This document shows positions 37,234-45,820 of a DNA stretch of 64,000 nucleotides, piece after piece (positions within the stretch are counted from its first letter, which is position 1; every line of letters starts with the position of its first letter). Under the pieces are notes generated by a model, which was given only the letters and a program-made list of their open reading frames with translations, ran no database searches and was not told where the DNA came from. A program made the position numbers and the translations under genes. Origin of the DNA: Betaproteobacteria bacterium (GTDB taxonomy: Bacteria > Pseudomonadota > Gammaproteobacteria > Burkholderiales > Burkholderiaceae_F); the NCBI GenBank assembly GCA_016861185.1, contig BOKW01000002.1:248001-312000 (forward strand), given 5' to 3'.

Positions 37234-37715
37234 GATTCAGGGTGGGGCAGGGCTACGACGTGCACGCGCTGGTGCCGGGGCGGCGGCTCGTGCTGGGCGG
37301 CGTCGAGATCGCGCATACGCACGGGCTGCTCGGACACTCCGACGCCGACGTGCTGCTGCACGCGATCACGGACGCGCTGCTCGGCGCCGCGGGGCTCGGC
37401 GACATCGGCCGGCTTTATCCCGACGGCGACGCCCGCTTCAAGGACGCCGACAGCCGCGTGCTGTTGCGCGATGCCGTGGCGCGCGTCGTCAGTGCCGGCT
37501 GGCGGATCGAGAACGTCGACTGCACCGTGATCGCCGAGCGGCCGAAGATCGCGCCGCACGTCGACACGATGCGCGCGAACATCGCCCAGTGCCTCGGCAT
37601 CGACGCGTTCGCCGTCAACATCAAGGGCAAAACGACGGAGCGGCTCGGCTTCACCGGGCGCGGCGAAGGCATCGCAGCGCTCGCGGTCGCGCTGCTCGTC
37701 GAAGCCGGGCGATGA
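37230..37715 (+). CDS. ispF: 2-C-methyl-D-erythritol 2,4-cyclodiphosphate synthase IspF
   Basis: 161 aa, usual length. The metal ligands Asp10 and His12 (GYDVHAL) and His44 (DADVLLHA) are visible, with ERPKIAPH and the C-terminal [17 protein letters not shown]. It cyclises CDP-ME 2-phosphate to MEcPP in the MEP pathway. Start and stop codons overlap with ispD and with the rhodanese gene, making a three-gene translationally coupled unit. Confidence 0.96.
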   Translation: MRFRVGQGYDVHALVPGRRLVLGGVEIAHTHGLLGHSDADVLLHAITDALLGAAGLGDIGRLYPDGDARFKDADSRVLLRDAVARVVSAGWRIENVDCTVIAERPKIAPHVDTMRANIAQCLGIDAFAVNIKGKTTERLGFTGRGEGIAALAVALLVEAGR

Positions 37716-38242
37716 AGCGTTACGCCGAGCTGCTGGCCGAGGCGCTGACGCGCGTGCGCGAGATCATGCCCTGGGATCTGCGCGATCGGCTCGCGGCAGG
37801 ACGCGAGCTCGTGCTGCTGGACGTGCGCGAACCGGCCGAGTTCGAAGCCGCGCACATCGCGGGGTCGATCAACGTGCCGCGCGGCGTGCTGGAGCAGGCC
37901 TGCGAATGGGACTACGACGAGACCGCACCCGAACTCGCGGGCGGCCGCGCGCGCCCCATCGTGGTCGTTTGCCGCTCGGGCCATCGTTCGGTGCTGGCCG
38001 CGGACGTTCTGCAGACGCTGGGCTTCGTCGATGTCGTGTCGCTGAAGACGGGTTTGCGCGGCTGGAACGACTTCGAGCAGCCGCTGGTGAACGCAGGCGG
38101 CCTGACGCTCGACACGGACGCGGCCGAGCGCCTGCTGGCGGCGCGCGTGCGTCCCGAGCAGCGCCGGCCGACGCAGGCGCGCGGCGCGGCGCTGACGAGA
38201 GCGGTCGCGTCGGAGGAGGGCGGCCCGCCGGAGCCGCGCTGA
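37712..38242 (+). CDS. Rhodanese-like domain protein
   Basis: 176 aa cytoplasmic single-domain rhodanese. The loop [10 protein letters not shown] has the catalytic Cys87; [19 protein letters not shown] lies at residues 35-53. A 45-residue Arg/Ala-rich C-terminal tail is probably disordered. The protein may act in sulfur transfer or as a persulfide carrier; the substrate is unknown. It is coupled to ispF by an ATGA overlap, so it is expressed with the isoprenoid genes, and it converges on envZ with 21 bp between stops. Confidence 0.9.
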   Translation: MKRYAELLAEALTRVREIMPWDLRDRLAAGRELVLLDVREPAEFEAAHIAGSINVPRGVLEQACEWDYDETAPELAGGRARPIVVVCRSGHRSVLAADVLQTLGFVDVVSLKTGLRGWNDFEQPLVNAGGLTLDTDAAERLLAARVRPEQRRPTQARGAALTRAVASEEGGPPEPR

Positions 38243-38263
38243 AACGCGCGGCAAGAGGAAAGC

Positions 38264-39589
38264 TCACCCGAGCGGCAGCCGGAGCTGCGCGCGCAGCCCG
38301 CGCGGCGGGTTCGGCTCGAGCGCGAGGGTGCCGCCGTGCAGGCGCGCGACGCGGTCGACGATCGCCAGCCCGAGCCCGGCGCCGGCGTGGCCCGAGCGCG
38401 CGGTTTCGCCGCGTTCGAAGGGGCGCACGAGTCGCTCGACCGCATCGGGGGCGATTCCGGGTCCGCGATCGGCGATCGCAATCACCGCCTGGTGGCCGTC
38501 GATGCGCAGTTCGACGCCCAATTCGAGCGTGCCTGTCTCGGGATCGCGTCCATAGCGCACCGCGTTGGCGAGCAGGTTCTCCAGCGCGCGCGCCAATTCG
38601 GTCCGATAGCCGGCCATGCGGACCTCGGGCGCGATGCGCCGCTCGACGCGCGTGCCGTCGTGCTCGTCGAGCCGCGCATGCGAAACGACTTCCTCGACGA
38701 GCGCCGACAGGTCGATGCCCTCGCGCGCCTGCTGGGGTGCCGGCCGCGCATAGTCGAGGAACTGCCCGACGATCGCGTCGATCTGCTCGATGTCGCCGAT
38801 CATCGCAGTGCGCGCCGCCTCGGGAAGGTCGTTGATCTCCAGATCGAGCCGCAGCCGTGCAAGCGGCGTGCGCAGGTCGTGCGAGATGCCGGCGAGCAGC
38901 ACTGCGCGATCCTGTTCGAGCTTGGCCAGATCGCCGACCATCCGGTTGAAGCTCGCGTTGACCGTGCGGATCTCGACCGGCCCCGCGTCCGGCAGCGGTG
39001 CCGGCGTGCGCCCCGCCCCCAGTTCGCGCGCGGCGTTCGACAGCCTCTTCAGCGGGCGGTTGACCACGCTCGTGATCGCAATCGCCGCCAGCATCGACAG
39101 CAGCATCGAGGCGATCGCCCAACGCACCCACTGCGTGCCGGCTTCGCGCGCGAGCGGATCGCGTTCGATGAAGACCCAGTAGCCGTCGCCGTCGATGTCG
39201 AAGCTGACCCAGATGCCGGCGATGCCGTTGACCTCGGCGGCGATCCGCGTGTCCGGTCCCAGCCGTTCGACCACCTCCTTCGACACGAGTCCGATCAGCG
39301 GGATGTCCGGGAACGGCTTGACCTGATCGGCCGGCTCCAGCGGCACGATGCGGATGCCTTCGTCGTCGGCCAGTTCGGCGAGCAGGAAACGGCGCGCAGC
39401 CGGGTCCGAATACAGCAGTGCGCTGCGCGTGAGGTTGACGATCGACACGACCTGCTGCGCGATCTGCTGCGCGCGCGGCTCGCGCTCGAACACCCGGAAA
39501 CTCTGCACCCACGCGGCGAGGCTCGCCGCGATCAGCAGCAGGATCAGCAAAAAGGTCCGCCAGAAGAGGCTGGGGGAACGCAGCGTCAC
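38264..39589 (-). CDS. envZ: EnvZ-like sensor histidine kinase
   Basis: 441 aa. TM1 at about residues 10-28 and TM2 at 157-176 flank a roughly 125-residue periplasmic sensor. HAMP follows to about 225, with the phospho-accepting His237 in LAGISHDLRTPL. The ATP-binding domain has NLLANAVRYG (N box), ADRGPGIA (G1), VRPFERGE (F) and GAGLGLAI (G2). It phosphorylates the OmpR-type regulator encoded upstream on the same strand; osmotic or envelope signals are the usual input for this family. ompR comes first and the two are separated by 165 bp that hold an unusual palindromic repeat. Confidence 0.92.
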   Translation of the reverse strand: MTLRSPSLFWRTFLLILLLIAASLAAWVQSFRVFEREPRAQQIAQQVVSIVNLTRSALLYSDPAARRFLLAELADDEGIRIVPLEPADQVKPFPDIPLIGLVSKEVVERLGPDTRIAAEVNGIAGIWVSFDIDGDGYWVFIERDPLAREAGTQWVRWAIASMLLSMLAAIAITSVVNRPLKRLSNAARELGAGRTPAPLPDAGPVEIRTVNASFNRMVGDLAKLEQDRAVLLAGISHDLRTPLARLRLDLEINDLPEAARTAMIGDIEQIDAIVGQFLDYARPAPQQAREGIDLSALVEEVVSHARLDEHDGTRVERRIAPEVRMAGYRTELARALENLLANAVRYGRDPETGTLELGVELRIDGHQAVIAIADRGPGIAPDAVERLVRPFERGETARSGHAGAGLGLAIVDRVARLHGGTLALEPNPPRGLRAQLRLPLG

Positions 39590-39627
39590 GCGGGGGCCTT
39601 CTGCGGGAGGCTCGACATCCTCGCTCG

Positions 39628-39720
39628 CCCCTCTTTGCGAAAGGGGGGCAGGGACCGCGGTCTGGCGACTTCAGCCCCCTTTGAAGAGGGGGGCCACGCG
39701 CGTAGCGCGCGGGGGGATTC
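39628..39720. repeat. Multi-hairpin intergenic repeat between ompR and envZ
   Basis: Three adjacent palindromes are visible: a 9-bp C/T-G/A stem (39628-39636 with 39640-39648), a second C-rich/G-rich stem at 39675-39692, and CGCGC-GTA-GCGCG at 39698-39710 followed by a run of six G. The style (CCCCCTTT...AGGGGG with GC palindromes) is like dispersed intergenic repeats I know from other proteobacteria. It could attenuate envZ relative to ompR. Confidence 0.6.
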
Positions 39721-39754
39721 TTCGGACGCGGCAGGCCGGCGCCGCAAGAACAAG

Positions 39755-40480
39755 CTACGCCTGCCCATCCGGCACGAACACGTAACCCAGCCCCCACACG
39801 GTCTGGATGTACTTCGGCTTGCTCGGGTCAGGCTCGATCATCTTGCGCAGGCGCGAGATCTGCACGTCGAGCGAGCGGTCGAAGGCCTCGTATTCGCGAC
39901 CGCGCGCCATCTCCATCAGCTTTTCGCGCGACAGCGGAACGCGTGGGTAGCGCGCGAAGACCTTCAGCACCGCGAATTCGCCGGTGGTCAGCGGGACCTG
40001 CTCGCCGTTCTTCGTCAGCGTGCGCGTCGACAGGTCGAGCACGAAGTCGCCGAAGGCGACCGCCTTGGCCTCCTGCGACGGTGCACCGGGCACTTCGTCC
40101 GGCGCCTTGCGCCGCAGGACCGCGTTGATCCGCGCCAGCAGCTCGCGCGGGTTGAAGGGCTTCGGCAGGTAGTCGTCCGCGCCCATCTCCAGCCCGACAA
40201 TGCGGTCGACGTCCTCGCCCTTGGCGGTCAGCATCACGATCGGCGTCGGATCGTTGGCGCCGCGCAGCCGCCGCAGCACCGACAGGCCGTCTTCGCCGGG
40301 CATCATCAGGTCGAGGATCAGCACGTCGAAGCGCTCGCGCAGCCACAGCTTGTTCATCGCCTGCGCGTTCTCCGCCGTGTAGACGGTGAAGCCGTTGTCG
40401 CCGAGGTAGCGGCGCAGCAGTTCGCGCAGGCGGGGATCGTCGTCGACGACGAGCACTCTCGGGGGGCCGTGGCGGGTCAT
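39755..40480 (-). CDS. ompR: OmpR-family response regulator
   Basis: 241 aa. The receiver domain has the acidic pair in VVDDDPRLR, the phosphorylated Asp57 (LILDLMMPGEDG) and the conserved Lys in YLPKPFNPRELL. A winged-helix output domain follows, with SREKLMEMARGREYEAFDRS (20 residues) and the C-terminal WGLGYVFVPDG typical of OmpR. It forms a two-component system with the downstream kinase and binds DNA near outer-membrane protein genes in the usual case. The 175 bp upstream contain an AT-rich patch (40548-40571) before the next divergent gene. Confidence 0.93.
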   Translation of the reverse strand: MTRHGPPRVLVVDDDPRLRELLRRYLGDNGFTVYTAENAQAMNKLWLRERFDVLILDLMMPGEDGLSVLRRLRGANDPTPIVMLTAKGEDVDRIVGLEMGADDYLPKPFNPRELLARINAVLRRKAPDEVPGAPSQEAKAVAFGDFVLDLSTRTLTKNGEQVPLTTGEFAVLKVFARYPRVPLSREKLMEMARGREYEAFDRSLDVQISRLRKMIEPDPSKPKYIQTVWGLGYVFVPDGQA

Positions 40481-40655
40481 GGTCGGTTGTTCTCGCTGCG
40501 AAACCGCCGCGCATCCTACGGAGCGCCTTCCGACGAATGCAGCGGCAGAACAAAGTGTTACAGAATTTACCGCCGCCGCCCGGCGTTTTCAGCGATGCTG
40601 GCCTCCGCCCGCGCGTTGAACACCTACCATTCCGATCAAGCACCGACCCAAGGAC

Positions 40656-41039
40656 ATGTGCGCGTCCCGCATCCTGCGATTCGCCGCCGCCGCGCTGCTC
40701 GCGGCGGCGGGCTTCGCCTCGGCGCAGCCCGTGCGGCCCGACGACGCGCCCGGTGCGCGTCTGACGCCGGAGCAACGGCGCGAACTGTGGATGCGCATGT
40801 CGCCCGAGGAACGCCAGGCGATCCGCGAGCGGATGACGCCGGAGCAGCGCGACGCGATGCGCGAGCGCTGGATGGAAGAGCGTCAGCGTCGCATGGACGA
40901 GGGGCGAGGACCGCGCATGGGCGAGGGCATGCCGCACCGGCTGACGCCCGAGGAGCGGCAGCGGCTGCGCGACCAGATCCGCGAGGCCAACCGCGAATGG
41001 CGCGGCAAGGGCATGCGCGGGCGGCGCGGCGAACGTTGA
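40656..41039 (+). CDS. Small exported Arg/Glu/Met-rich protein (DUF3106-like)
   Basis: 127 aa with a signal peptide (MCASRILRFAAAALLAAAGFASAQ). The mature protein is a series of short helices with a repeated xPEERxxxRxRM-type unit: LTPEQRRELWMRMSPEERQ, MTPEQRDAMRERW and LTPEERQRLRDQ. Such LTPEQ/SPEER repeats occur in periplasmic DUF3106 proteins and in Spy/CpxP-type metal-stress proteins, but no domain is certain. AAGGA before the ATG is a good ribosome site. It is 7 bp upstream of the DUF1800 gene, so probably co-transcribed, and divergent from ompR. Confidence 0.7.
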   Translation: MCASRILRFAAAALLAAAGFASAQPVRPDDAPGARLTPEQRRELWMRMSPEERQAIRERMTPEQRDAMRERWMEERQRRMDEGRGPRMGEGMPHRLTPEERQRLRDQIREANREWRGKGMRGRRGER

Positions 41040-41046
41040 GATCGCG

Positions 41047-42537
41047 ATGCGCCGCATCGCCTTTGCCGCCGCGTTGTGGGTGTTCGCAACGGCGACGCTC
41101 GCGCAACCGCTCGGCACCGAAGGCGCCAAGCGGCTGCTGACGCGCACCGGCTTCGCGCCGAACGCGGACGAGATCGCGCGCTACGCGCCGCTCGACCGGC
41201 GCGCTGCCGTCGAGCGGCTGCTGGCCGAAGCGCGCACGGCCGCCGTCACCCCGCCGCCCGGCTGGATCGACGAGCCGATCGTTCCGCCGCGCGCGCTGCG
41301 CGCGATGAACGAGGAGGAGCGCAAGGCCGAACGCCAGCGCGCGATCCGCCAGGGGCTCGAGTTGCGCGGGTGGTGGCTGCGCGAGATGGTCGCCACGCCG
41401 TCGCCGCTCGCCGAGCGGATGACGCTGTTCTGGCACAACCACTTCGTCTCCGCGCAGCCGAAGGTCCGTTGGGCGCAACTGATGTACCGGCAAAACCGGC
41501 TGCTGCGCGAACATGCACTCGGCAACTTCGGCGTGCTGCTGCATGCGGTCGCGAAGGATCCGGCGATGCTGGTCTACCTCGACGCTGCGACCAGCCGGCG
41601 CGGCTCGCCGAACGAGAACTTCGCGCGCGAGGTGATGGAGCTGTTCACGCTCGGCGAAGGTCATTACACCGAACGCGACGTCAAGGAGGCGGCGCGCGCC
41701 TTCACCGGCTGGAGCCTCGACCCGGACAGGGGGACGTTCGTCTTTCGGCCCCGGCTGCACGACGGCGGCGAAAAGACCGTGCTCGGCCGCACGGGCCGCT
41801 TCGACGGCGATGCGGTGCTCGACATCCTGCTCGAGCAGCCCGCGACCGCGCGTTTCGTCGTCGGCAAACTGTGGCGCGAGTTCGTGTCGCCGCAGCCCGA
41901 CGCGGCGCGCGCCGAAGCGATCGCGCAGCGCTTCCGCGCGAGCGGCTACGACATCCGCGTCGCGCTGCGCGAGTTGCTGCTGCAGCCGGAGGTGGTGGCG
42001 CCCGTCAGCGACGACGCGCTCGTCAAGTCGCCGGTCGAGCTGGTCGTCGGTTTCGTCCGGCAGTCGGGCGCCGAGTTGGCGCAGCCGGTCGGCGGCGCGA
42101 TCACCGTCGCCGCGATGGGGCAGAACCTCTTTGCGCCGCCGAACGTGCGCGGTTGGCCTGGCGGTGAAGCCTGGATCAACACGCAGACGCTGCTCGCGCG
42201 CAAGCAGTTCCTCGACCGCGCGCTGTCGCGCGCTGCGGCCCTGCAAGCAGCGATGGAAACAACAACGATGAGCGAAGCGGCCGGCGAGGCCGGCCAAGCC
42301 ATCGAACTGAGGCGACGCGCCGAGCTCGCGCAGGCGCTCGCGGTGCGGCTCGATCCCTCGGCGTGGCTCGAAGCGATCGCGGGTCTGGCGCCCGAACGGC
42401 CGATCGATCCGGCGACGGCAGGCAAGCTCGCCGACGCGCTGCTCGTCGTGCCGCCCGTCGCGCCGCCGCAGCCCTCGACGCTGGCGCTCGACGCGCTGCG
42501 CGCCGTGGTGCTCGATCCCGCCTACCAACTCAAGTGA
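41047..42537 (+). CDS. DUF1800 family exported protein
   Basis: 496 aa with a signal peptide (MRRIAFAAALWVFATATLAQ). DUF1800 signatures are ARRLL-like LLTRTGFAPNADEIARYA near the N-terminus, ERMTLFWHNHFVSAQPKV, PNENFAREVMELFTLGEGHYTERDVKEAARAFTGW (seen as NENFAREVMELFTLGEGHY and DVKEAARAFTGW), and PPNVRGWPGGEAWIN. The family is large, exported and of unknown function; it nearly always stands before a DUF1501 gene, as here (7 bp gap). The two products may form a periplasmic complex. Confidence 0.9.
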   Translation: MRRIAFAAALWVFATATLAQPLGTEGAKRLLTRTGFAPNADEIARYAPLDRRAAVERLLAEARTAAVTPPPGWIDEPIVPPRALRAMNEEERKAERQRAIRQGLELRGWWLREMVATPSPLAERMTLFWHNHFVSAQPKVRWAQLMYRQNRLLREHALGNFGVLLHAVAKDPAMLVYLDAATSRRGSPNENFAREVMELFTLGEGHYTERDVKEAARAFTGWSLDPDRGTFVFRPRLHDGGEKTVLGRTGRFDGDAVLDILLEQPATARFVVGKLWREFVSPQPDAARAEAIAQRFRASGYDIRVALRELLLQPEVVAPVSDDALVKSPVELVVGFVRQSGAELAQPVGGAITVAAMGQNLFAPPNVRGWPGGEAWINTQTLLARKQFLDRALSRAAALQAAMETTTMSEAAGEAGQAIELRRRAELAQALAVRLDPSAWLEAIAGLAPERPIDPATAGKLADALLVVPPVAPPQPSTLALDALRAVVLDPAYQLK

Positions 42538-42544
42538 GCCCGCG

Positions 42545-43696
42545 ATGACCGCGCGCAGGCGTTTTCTGAAAGCCGGCGGCGCCGCGCTGACGCTGCTGTC
42601 GTTCGCCGGCTGGGCGCGCGCGGCGGGTGAGGCCGCACCGAAGCTGCTCGTGCTGCTCGAGTTGCGCGGCGGCAACGACGGGCTCAATACTGTCGCGCCG
42701 GTGGAAGACGGTCGCTACTTCGACTTGCGGCCGCGGCTCGCGCTGCGGGGCGAAGGCGTCGTTCCGCTCGGCGAAGGCATGGCGCTGCACCCCGCACTCG
42801 CGCCGCTGCGCACGCTGTGGGACGCACGCGAGATGACCGTGATCCGAGGCGTCGGCTATCCGCAACCCAACCTGTCGCACTTCCGTTCGATCGAAATCTG
42901 GGACACGGCGTCCGACAGCGGACACTACCTGCACGAAGGCTGGCTGACGCGCGCGATCGCGACGGCGCCGGCGTTCCGCGCAGCGAGCGCGGATGGCGTG
43001 GTGATCGGCGCGACCGACCTCGGTCCGCTCGGCGGCGGCGCCCGCGCGATCGCGCTGGCCGATCCGGCGCGCTTCGCGCGCCAGGCGCGGCTCGCAGGGA
43101 AGGCGGAAACCGAGGCGCGCGGCGCGCTGGCGCACCTGCTACGCGTGGAGCGCGACATCGCGCGCGCCGGCGCCGAACTGCGCCCCGACGCCAGCTTCAT
43201 GACCGAGTTCCCGCGCGGACCTTTCGGGATCGCCGTGCAACGCGCGGCCGAGGTGGCCGCCACGCGGCGTGTGCCGATCGTGCGCGTCACGCTCGCCGGC
43301 TTCGATACCCACCAGAATCAGTCGAACGTGCAAGCGGCGCTGCTGCGCCAGGTGGCCGAAGGCGTGATCGCGCTGCGCGCGGCGCTGACCGAGGTCGATC
43401 TGTGGCGCGACACGCTGGTGCTGACGTATTCCGAGTTCGGCCGCCGGGCGCGCGAGAACGCGAGCGGCGGCACCGACCACGGCACCGCCAGCGTGATGTT
43501 CGCGTTCGGCCCGCGGGTCGCCGGCGGCTTCGTCGGCGAGGCACCCTCGCTCGCCCGGCTCGACGACGACGGCAACCTGCTGCACACGACCGACTTCCGC
43601 GCCGTCTACGCGACGGTGCTGGAGCGCTGGTGGGGGCTCGACAGCGTCCGCGCGCTCGGCGGACGCTTCGCGCCGCTGCCGCTGCTGCGCGCGTAA
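42545..43696 (+). CDS. DUF1501 family protein with Tat-type signal
   Basis: 383 aa. The signal [19 protein letters not shown] has a twin-arginine motif, so the protein is probably exported folded with a cofactor or metal. DUF1501 belongs to the alkaline-phosphatase/sulfatase-like fold; [37 protein letters not shown] (20 residues max shown as [18 protein letters not shown]), [12 protein letters not shown] and [20 protein letters not shown] carry the likely metal-binding residues. Activity is unknown. It is paired with the DUF1800 gene 7 bp upstream. Confidence 0.9.
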   Translation: MTARRRFLKAGGAALTLLSFAGWARAAGEAAPKLLVLLELRGGNDGLNTVAPVEDGRYFDLRPRLALRGEGVVPLGEGMALHPALAPLRTLWDAREMTVIRGVGYPQPNLSHFRSIEIWDTASDSGHYLHEGWLTRAIATAPAFRAASADGVVIGATDLGPLGGGARAIALADPARFARQARLAGKAETEARGALAHLLRVERDIARAGAELRPDASFMTEFPRGPFGIAVQRAAEVAATRRVPIVRVTLAGFDTHQNQSNVQAALLRQVAEGVIALRAALTEVDLWRDTLVLTYSEFGRRARENASGGTDHGTASVMFAFGPRVAGGFVGEAPSLARLDDDGNLLHTTDFRAVYATVLERWWGLDSVRALGGRFAPLPLLRA

Positions 43697-43706
43697 AGCC
43701 GCCGGA

Positions 43707-43712
43707 TAGAAT
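43707..43712 (+). promoter_or_regulatory. -10 box (TAGAAT) for tsaB-rimI-UDG
   Basis: TAGAAT lies 40 bp before the tsaB GTG, inside the small palindrome CCGGAT-AGA-ATCCGG (43703-43717). No -35 box is evident. The same TAGAAT(C) sequence precedes the tRNA-Leu gene at 52783. Confidence 0.4.
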
Positions 43713-43751
43713 CCGGCGCGCCGGCGCGCAGTACGCGCGCCGCGCCTGTCC

Positions 43752-44468
43752 GTGACGAACGCGCCGATCCTCCTCGCCTTCGATACCGCGACCGACGTCT
43801 GTTCGGTCGCGCTTGCGATCGGCGGCGAGATCGTCGAGTCGAGCGAAACCGTCGGCCACGCGCACTCCGAGCGTCTGCTGCCGATGATCGATGCGCTGCT
43901 CGCGCAGCGCGGCCTGCGGCTTGCCGATTGCGACGCGATCGCCTTCGGCGCCGGCCCCGGATCGTTCACCGGGCTGCGCATCGCCTGCAGCGTCGCGCAA
44001 GGGCTGGCGTGGGGCGCGGGCAAGCGGGTGATTCCGGTCGGCAACCTGGCTGCGCTCGCGCGCCGGGCCTGCGACGGCCGATCCGCGGCGCGGCGGGTGG
44101 TCGCGGCCGTCGACGCGCGGATGCGCGAAGCCTACTGGGCCGTCTACGAGCGGCGCGACGGCGCGTGCGTCGAACTGGCGCCGCCCGCGCTCGGCGCGGC
44201 CGCCGAACTGGGCGCGCTGATCGATCGCTGGTGGCCCGACGTGGTCGCCGGCGATGCGCTGGACGCTTTTCCGGAGCTCGCCGGCCATGTCGCAAGCTGG
44301 GAACGGCTGCCCGCGCTGCGCGCGAGCGCCGCGCCGATCGCCGCGCTTGCGCTCGAGGCGTGGCGCGCCGGGCGGACGGTGGCGCCGCACGAGGCGGCGC
44401 CGCTGTACGTGCGCGACCGCGTGGCCTTGACCGTCGACGAGCGGCGCGCGGCGCAGGCGGCGACATGA
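43752..44468 (+). CDS. tsaB: tRNA threonylcarbamoyladenosine biosynthesis protein TsaB
   Basis: 238 aa from a GTG start. It has the ASKHA-fold N-terminus [15 protein letters not shown], the helix after [13 protein letters not shown], and the conserved [21 protein letters not shown] (seen as [19 protein letters not shown]). With TsaC, TsaD and TsaE it makes the t6A37 modification of ANN-decoding tRNAs. Its stop overlaps the rimI start (ATGA), the classical tsaB-rimI pairing. Confidence 0.95.
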   Translation: MTNAPILLAFDTATDVCSVALAIGGEIVESSETVGHAHSERLLPMIDALLAQRGLRLADCDAIAFGAGPGSFTGLRIACSVAQGLAWGAGKRVIPVGNLAALARRACDGRSAARRVVAAVDARMREAYWAVYERRDGACVELAPPALGAAAELGALIDRWWPDVVAGDALDAFPELAGHVASWERLPALRASAAPIAALALEAWRAGRTVAPHEAAPLYVRDRVALTVDERRAAQAAT

Positions 44469-44932
44469 GCGCGGTCGTCCGGCCGGCCGAAGAGCGCTTC
44501 GAGCCGATGCTGATGCGGGATCTCGACGAAATCGTCGCGATCGAGCGCGAGATCTATCCGTTCCCGTGGACGCGCGGCAATTTCCAGGACGCGCTCGCAG
44601 CCGGCTACAGCGCGTGGGTGCTGCGCGACGCGAGCGGCGCGCTGATCGGCTACGCGGTGGTGATGCTGGCGCTCGACGAGGCGCATCTGCTGAACCTGAG
44701 CGTGGCGCGGCCGTACCAGCGCTACGGCTTCGGCTGGCGCATGCTCGAATGGATGGCGCAGCGCGCGCGCGATCACGGCGCGCGCACGATGCTGCTGGAG
44801 GTGCGGCCGAGCAATCTGCCGGCGCAGAGGCTGTACGCACGTTACGGCTTCGAACGGATCGGCGTGCGGCGCGGCTACTACCCGTCGCACGGCGGGCGCG
44901 AGGACGCGCTGGTGATGCGGATCGCGTTGTGA
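44465..44932 (+). CDS. rimI: Ribosomal protein S18 alanine N-acetyltransferase RimI
   Basis: 155 aa GNAT. The acetyl-CoA pyrophosphate-binding segment is in [17 protein letters not shown], with the usual R/Q-x-x-G-x-G/A, after the AHLLNLSV strand; the family ending [22 protein letters not shown] with RRGYYP is seen as [17 protein letters not shown] and RRGYYP. It acetylates the N-terminal alanine of S18 in E. coli. It is coupled to tsaB and followed by a uracil-DNA glycosylase gene. Confidence 0.95.
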   Translation: MSAVVRPAEERFEPMLMRDLDEIVAIEREIYPFPWTRGNFQDALAAGYSAWVLRDASGALIGYAVVMLALDEAHLLNLSVARPYQRYGFGWRMLEWMAQRARDHGARTMLLEVRPSNLPAQRLYARYGFERIGVRRGYYPSHGGREDALVMRIAL

Positions 44933-44937
44933 GCCCG

Positions 44938-45804
44938 ATGAGTCTCGATCCGCGGCGCGCTCGGCTCTGGCAGGCGATGGACCTCGGACCGCTGTGGGTC
45001 GAGCGCAACGCGCACGCGGCCGCCGACGCAGCGACCGGAATCGCGCCTGCGCCGGGCGCCGTCCGCTCCGAGTCTTTCGACGAGCTCGGGACGCGGCCTG
45101 CCGAAGGCGCGGCACGGGACGCGGCCCCGCATCGGGCGCTGCCGATTGCACTGCCGGCAGGGCTGCGGGTGCAGCTTCCGGCGGCCGGCGATGCGCGCGC
45201 CGTCGCGATCGCGCGGATGGATTGGAGCGAGCTGCAGAAGTCGGTCGCGGCTTGCGTCGCCTGCCCGCTGTGCAAGACGCGCACGCAGACCGTCTTTGGG
45301 GTCGGCCACCGCGGCGCGCGCTGGATGATCGTCGGCGAGGCCCCGGGGGCGGAGGAGGATGCGCGCGGCGAGCCCTTCGTCGGCCAAGCGGGCAGGCTGC
45401 TCGACAACATGCTCGCGTCGATCGGTCTGTCGCGGCAGGGCGAAACCGACTCGAGCGTCTACATCGCCAACGTGCTGAAGTGCAGGCCGCCCGGCAACCG
45501 CAACCCGGAACCCGCCGAAGCGGCCGCGTGCGAGCCCTACCTGCGACGCCAGATCGCGCTGATCCGTCCGGCGCTGATCGTCGTGATGGGGCGCGTGGCC
45601 GCGCAGTCGCTGCTCGCCACCGATGCGACGATCGCCAGCCTGCGCGGACGCGTTCACACGATCGTCGTCGACGAACTGGCGATTCCCGTCGTCGTGACCT
45701 ATCACCCCGCGTATCTGCTGCGCAACCTCGCCGACAAGGCGAAGTCGTGGACCGACCTGTGTTTCGCGCGCGAGGTCTACGCGCGGGCGGCATTGGCCGG
45801 CTGA
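44938..45804 (+). CDS. Uracil-DNA glycosylase, family 4 (Fe-S)
   Basis: 288 aa from the ATG at 44938; a GTG at 44929 overlapping the rimI stop is equally possible. Residues 1-95 are an Ala/Arg/Pro-rich extension. The enzyme domain begins with [10 protein letters not shown] (Cys106 and Cys109) and has [20 protein letters not shown], the [13 protein letters not shown] motif, a later cysteine in EAAACEPYL and YHPAYLLR at the C-terminus, the four-cysteine cluster pattern of family 4 UDGs. It removes uracil from DNA. It is the third gene of the tsaB-rimI unit, an arrangement frequent in betaproteobacteria. Confidence 0.92.
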   Translation: MSLDPRRARLWQAMDLGPLWVERNAHAAADAATGIAPAPGAVRSESFDELGTRPAEGAARDAAPHRALPIALPAGLRVQLPAAGDARAVAIARMDWSELQKSVAACVACPLCKTRTQTVFGVGHRGARWMIVGEAPGAEEDARGEPFVGQAGRLLDNMLASIGLSRQGETDSSVYIANVLKCRPPGNRNPEPAEAAACEPYLRRQIALIRPALIVVMGRVAAQSLLATDATIASLRGRVHTIVVDELAIPVVVTYHPAYLLRNLADKAKSWTDLCFAREVYARAALAG

Positions 45805-45820
45805 CGCACGGCCCGCGCGC

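Noticed and set aside
38336-41140. Plus-strand open frame of 934 codons across envZ and ompR
   Set aside because: It is antisense to both two-component genes, has no recognisable domain, and is a product of codon bias in GC-rich DNA.
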